From: Marispirochaeta sp.
GTDB lineage: Bacteria > Spirochaetota > Spirochaetia > JC444 > Marispirochaetaceae
DNA: 64,000 nt
Direction: 5' to 3'
Assembly (NCBI RefSeq): GCF_963668165.1
Contig: NZ_OY764209.1
Location: forward strand, 1,426,001-1,490,000
The translations under genes and the position numbers were made by a program. Position 1 is the first letter of the stretch. Each line of letters starts with the position of its first letter. The notes beneath the pieces were generated by a model. The model was not told where the DNA came from and did not search any database. It saw only the letters and a list, made by a program, of their open reading frames with translations. Shown here one piece after another: positions 62,982 through 64,000 of this stretch.

Positions 62982-62984
62982 TAG
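62209..62984 (+). CDS. IS5-family transposase OrfAB, joined by -1 frameshifting
   Basis: Frame A (62209-62616) encodes the helical N-terminus (CKWRGLPERFGNWHSVYMR) and the first catalytic Asp in HVSLDSTAVKVHPDG. Frame B (to 62984) carries the second Asp in VLMDRAYEGDET and the Glu in KRNEVERLFRRLKGFRRIF. A slippery A AAA AAA heptamer (62526-62532) lies in the right phase; slipping one base back reads NGPQSIGKSRAGWTTKIHMVAA continuously into frame B with no stop, which is the known family sequence. The natural product is therefore the fusion, and frame A alone gives a short protein. The stop codon TAG takes its TA from the duplicated target. Confidence 0.9.
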
Positions 62985-63617
62985 GTAACAGCCCGGGGTA
63001 GCGGTCCAGCAGTTCCTGGCTGTGAATAAAGGTGATCTGCTCCGGCAGATAATGAGAGAGTATTCCGTACTCGTGACAGATAAACTTTTCGGTACGGCGG
63101 ATTACGTCGTAAATTCTGCGAACGATTTTTTCAAGATATGCTCTGGTCCGCTGCTCCGGAAGGATGCTCAGTTCCCAGTCCCATTGATCAACATAGAGGG
63201 AGTGGGTGTTGTCGGGGTCCTCGTCGGGCCGTATGGCGTTCATGTCGGCGTAGAGCCCTTCTCCGGGTTCGAATCCCAGATCTTCCAGGGCAATCCTTTT
63301 CCATTTTGCCAGGGACTGGACGATCTCGGCGCGACGCTCTGCCAGGTGCTTCACCGGGAAGGAGACGGGCCGTTCCACACCGTTGAGATCGTCATTTATT
63401 CCGGTTCCGGATTCAACGAACAGCGGGGCTGTTACCCGGACAAGATTGAGTTCGAAGGCCAGGTTGGTCTGGAAATAGTCCTTGATTTTCAGTATAGCCC
63501 GTTCGGTTTCCCGGGGATCAAGGATTTCGCGGTAATCAGTTGGAAGAAGCAGGGTATCTTTCATGGAAGGGAGGGTATCATGTTTCAGTATTTTTGAGGA
63601 GCACCGGGCGGAACTCC

Positions 63618-63646
63618 TTGACAGTATGATTAATTCTGGTAATTAT
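63618..63646 (+). promoter_or_regulatory. Promoter of the thioesterase gene
   Basis: TTGACA (63618-63623), a 17-nt spacer and AATTAT (63641-63646) lie upstream of a GGGGAG ribosome-binding site and ATG 63668. This is a normal leader, not a leaderless start. Confidence 0.6.
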
Positions 63647-63667
63647 CGATTTTCCCGGGGAGAAGTG

Positions 63668-64000
63668 ATGGATATAAATGAAATGCAGAATTTTGTGGAG
63701 GAGAGTATTCCTCTGGTAAAGCAGGCGGGCTTTGTTATTCGGGAACTGGACGATAGTGAGGTCGTTGTGGAGGGCGATCGGAGGTTGAATTATAACCACC
63801 ACAACACTGTTTTTGGCGGAAGCATCAGCACCATTCTGATCCTTGCAAGCTGGCTGATGGTCCGGCGATTGCTTGAATACCATAATCCGGAGGTATCCAT
63901 AGTCATCGAACGCCACTTTACCGATTATCTTTTACCGGTGGATGGGAACTTTGTTGCCCGCTGCAGGCGTCCTGCAGAAAGTGAGATTAAAGCTCTGGAG
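63668..64000 (+). CDS. YiiD-type (PaaI-like hotdog) thioesterase, 5' part
   Basis: The open frame from ATG 63668 runs without a stop off the right edge (111 codons seen). It shows the hotdog pattern of the YiiD C-terminal thioesterase family: RRLNYNHHNTVFGGSISTILIL near residue 38 in two blocks, then SWLMVRRLLEY and FTDYLLPVDGNFVARC. These enzymes hydrolyse acyl-CoA thioesters. The Asn and Gly residues of NTVFGGS are the usual active-site region. It has GGGGAG upstream of the start and is divergent from asnA. Confidence 0.82.
   Translation, partial: MDINEMQNFVEESIPLVKQAGFVIRELDDSEVVVEGDRRLNYNHHNTVFGGSISTILILASWLMVRRLLEYHNPEVSIVIERHFTDYLLPVDGNFVARCRRPAESEIKALE

Larger units (their letters stand above)
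61706..63564 (-). pseudogene. asnA: Aspartate-ammonia ligase (asparagine synthetase A), split by an IS element
   Basis: AsnA makes asparagine from aspartate, ammonia and ATP. The 5' part (63564-62984) has RVTAPLFVESGTGINDDLNG, ADMNAIRPDEDPDNTHSLYVDQWDWE (in two blocks) and ends YPGLLP. The 3' part (62165-61706) has [52 protein letters not shown] and the stop at 61706. Deleting the element and one TA restores a frame of 346 residues, a normal AsnA length. The IS transposase reads in the opposite direction. A cell with this allele needs another source of asparagine. Confidence 0.95.

Overview
The window looks like a chromosomal segment of a free-living, saprophytic spirochaete of the Spirochaeta/Sediminispirochaeta/Marispirochaeta type. 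This rests on recalled family knowledge, not a search: a CarD-like gene directly upstream of ispD and ispF (an order also found in Treponema), a DUF4416 protein, a DUF3943-type outer-membrane protein, and many TRAP, TTT and sugar ABC uptake systems. Base composition is patchy. The housekeeping part (about 1-20 kb) is GC-rich, while the TRAP locus (22.2-26.4 kb) and the 47-61.6 kb block look clearly more AT-rich.

Layout. 1-20.4 kb is mostly core: ispF (partial), ispD, carD; a decayed MerA-like oxidoreductase; malQ and a phospholipase-D lipoprotein; a receiver-only response regulator with an oligopeptide-binding protein; a methyltransferase; a lytic transglycosylase; a DAHP synthase/prephenate dehydratase fusion; a 472-residue unknown divergent from a DUF4416 gene; a lipoprotein; an M24 peptidase with leuS; an M29 peptidase; and a DUF3943-type protein. 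20.4-22.0 kb is a wrecked P-type cation ATPase. 22.2-26.4 kb is a TRAP operon (dctP, transaldolase-like aldolase, dctQ, dctM, XRE-cupin regulator) behind a dense set of palindromes. 26.4-28.8 kb holds a MATE and an EamA exporter. 28.9-38.6 kb is a hydrolase plus tripartite tricarboxylate transporter (TTT) operon, divergent from a sigma-54 activator with a PrpR-type sensor domain. A consensus -24/-12 promoter lies between them. 38.6-46.7 kb is mixed: EamA, HpcH/HpaI aldolase, methyltransferase, small membrane proteins, a winged-helix gene with a broken DUF4914 gene, an SDR with a truncated RidA, a GntP permease and a TPR protein.

47.1-61.6 kb is a self-contained polyol-type catabolic block: a YesM/YesN two-component system (kinase frameshifted), a sugar-binding protein, two permeases (one split by an ISAs1-type element), two ABC ATPases, an EltD-like polyol dehydrogenase, DhaK, DhaL and a TIM-barrel isomerase. 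It fits uptake of a small polyol such as erythritol or threitol, its oxidation to a ketose, phosphorylation and isomerisation. Two near-identical ~197-bp copies of the 3' end of asnA flank it in direct orientation. The full asnA on the right is itself split by an IS5/IS427-type element. The window ends inside a YiiD-type thioesterase gene.

Two patterns stand out. First, at least seven genes have a sigma-70-like promoter whose -10 box ends only 6-10 nt before the start codon, with no Shine-Dalgarno sequence, which predicts leaderless mRNAs. Second, lesions are frequent: single-base insertions in the TTT operon, a frameshifted kinase, two IS-split genes and several deletion-scarred remnants. 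The region is either being remodelled or contains some assembly errors.
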